Notes under the pieces: model-generated
What the model saw: only the letters and a program-made list of their open reading frames with translations
The model's database searches: none
Told to the model about the DNA's origin: nothing
Position numbers and translations under genes: made by a program
NCBI GenBank assembly: GCA_035578175.1
Contig: JAQMRL010000001.1
Span: forward strand, 369,637,720-369,701,719
DNA length: 64,000 nucleotides
Source: Catonia carolina
Lineage: Eukaryota; Arthropoda; Insecta; Hemiptera; Achilidae
Reading direction: 5' to 3'
Shown: piece after piece, positions 63,824 to 64,000 of the stretch
How positions within the stretch are numbered: position 1 is the first letter of the stretch
Layout: each line of letters opens with the position of its first letter

Positions 63824-64000
63824 ATGAATAATGTTGGTGATGTTGGTGATGTTGGCGGTGTTGGTGAACCGATTAATACTCATTATTCAGTACAGTTTAT
63901 AGATGGAGGAGGAGTTGGTGTTGATGTAGGTGGTGGTGATGATGATGGTGGTGGTGGTTCATCCACAGTTACGCTTAAGTTGTTAGAGATGCTCTACAGT
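63824..64000 (+). CDS. Gly/Asp/Val-rich ORF, start of a gene running off the window
   Basis: 59 codons open to the window edge from ATG 63824: MNNVGDVGDVGGVGEPINTH, YSVQFIDGGGVGVDVGGGDD, then a Gly run and STVTLKLLEMLYS. The GATGTTGGT-type triplets expand between the two copies (60514 and here), while VGEPIN, YS-QFID and TVTLKLL are kept, which suggests selection on the flanks of a slippage-prone linker. The remaining protein lies outside. I do not recognise it. TATATATAG lies about 12 bp upstream but no TCAGT follows, so the real start could be elsewhere. Confidence 0.42.
   Translation, partial: MNNVGDVGDVGGVGEPINTHYSVQFIDGGGVGVDVGGGDDDGGGGSSTVTLKLLEMLYS

Overview
The window looks like arthropod, most likely insect, nuclear DNA. 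It is strongly AT-rich and carries SINEs with tRNA-type A and B boxes, Jockey-, RTE- and I-like LINEs, mariner, pogo/Tigger, PIF/Harbinger with a MADF-domain second gene, and a Ty3/Gypsy LTR element. Core promoters at the right end combine a TATA box with the arthropod TCAGT initiator. A sap-feeding hemipteran is my guess from the style of the SINEs, but nothing here proves it. No conserved host housekeeping gene, tRNA gene or rRNA gene was found.

Layout. 1-20 kb: AT-rich intergenic DNA with LINE tails (1.0, 3-4.6, 8.6-9.0, 16.6-16.9 kb), a ~900-bp dispersed repeat 'A' (5.1 and 11.8 kb), a repeat 'B' (7.0, 9.4, 18.9 kb), a dead mariner (13.6-14.8 kb), a Harbinger relic with its MADF partner (15.3-16.2 kb) and a MITE with very long inverted repeats (17.9-18.4 kb). 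20-30.5 kb: a Jockey tail, a young Gypsy element with near-identical LTRs and a textbook -1 frameshift heptamer but no recognisable gag (21.0-25.1 kb), and a nested block in which a Merlin-like DNA transposon with an 8-bp target duplication holds a repeat A fragment and an uninterrupted 984-codon LINE (26.4-30.4 kb).

30.5-58 kb: mostly gene-free AT-rich DNA with SINEs (several with exact target-site duplications), a 38-bp hairpin interleaved with direct repeats (32.6 kb), pogo/Tigger relics (43.7-44.6 and 47.4-48.0 kb), I-like and Jockey LINE tails (50.3-52.0 kb), a second dead mariner (53.4-54.3 kb) and further copies of repeat A (37.9 and 57.3 kb).

58.2-64.0 kb: the most interesting part. 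A G/T-rich minisatellite leads into a tandem array of four short intronless paralogous genes encoding basic proteins of about 121-144 residues that I do not recognise. Each has the same compact promoter: TATA box, TCAGT initiator about 23 bp downstream, and a start codon 18-28 nt after that. Copy 4 has lost the shared upstream region and sits between 47-bp direct repeats, one of which supplies its C-terminal residues. A second, Gly/Asp/Val-rich reading frame begins in the duplicated spacer and runs off the right edge. The array looks like a recently amplified lineage-specific gene family.
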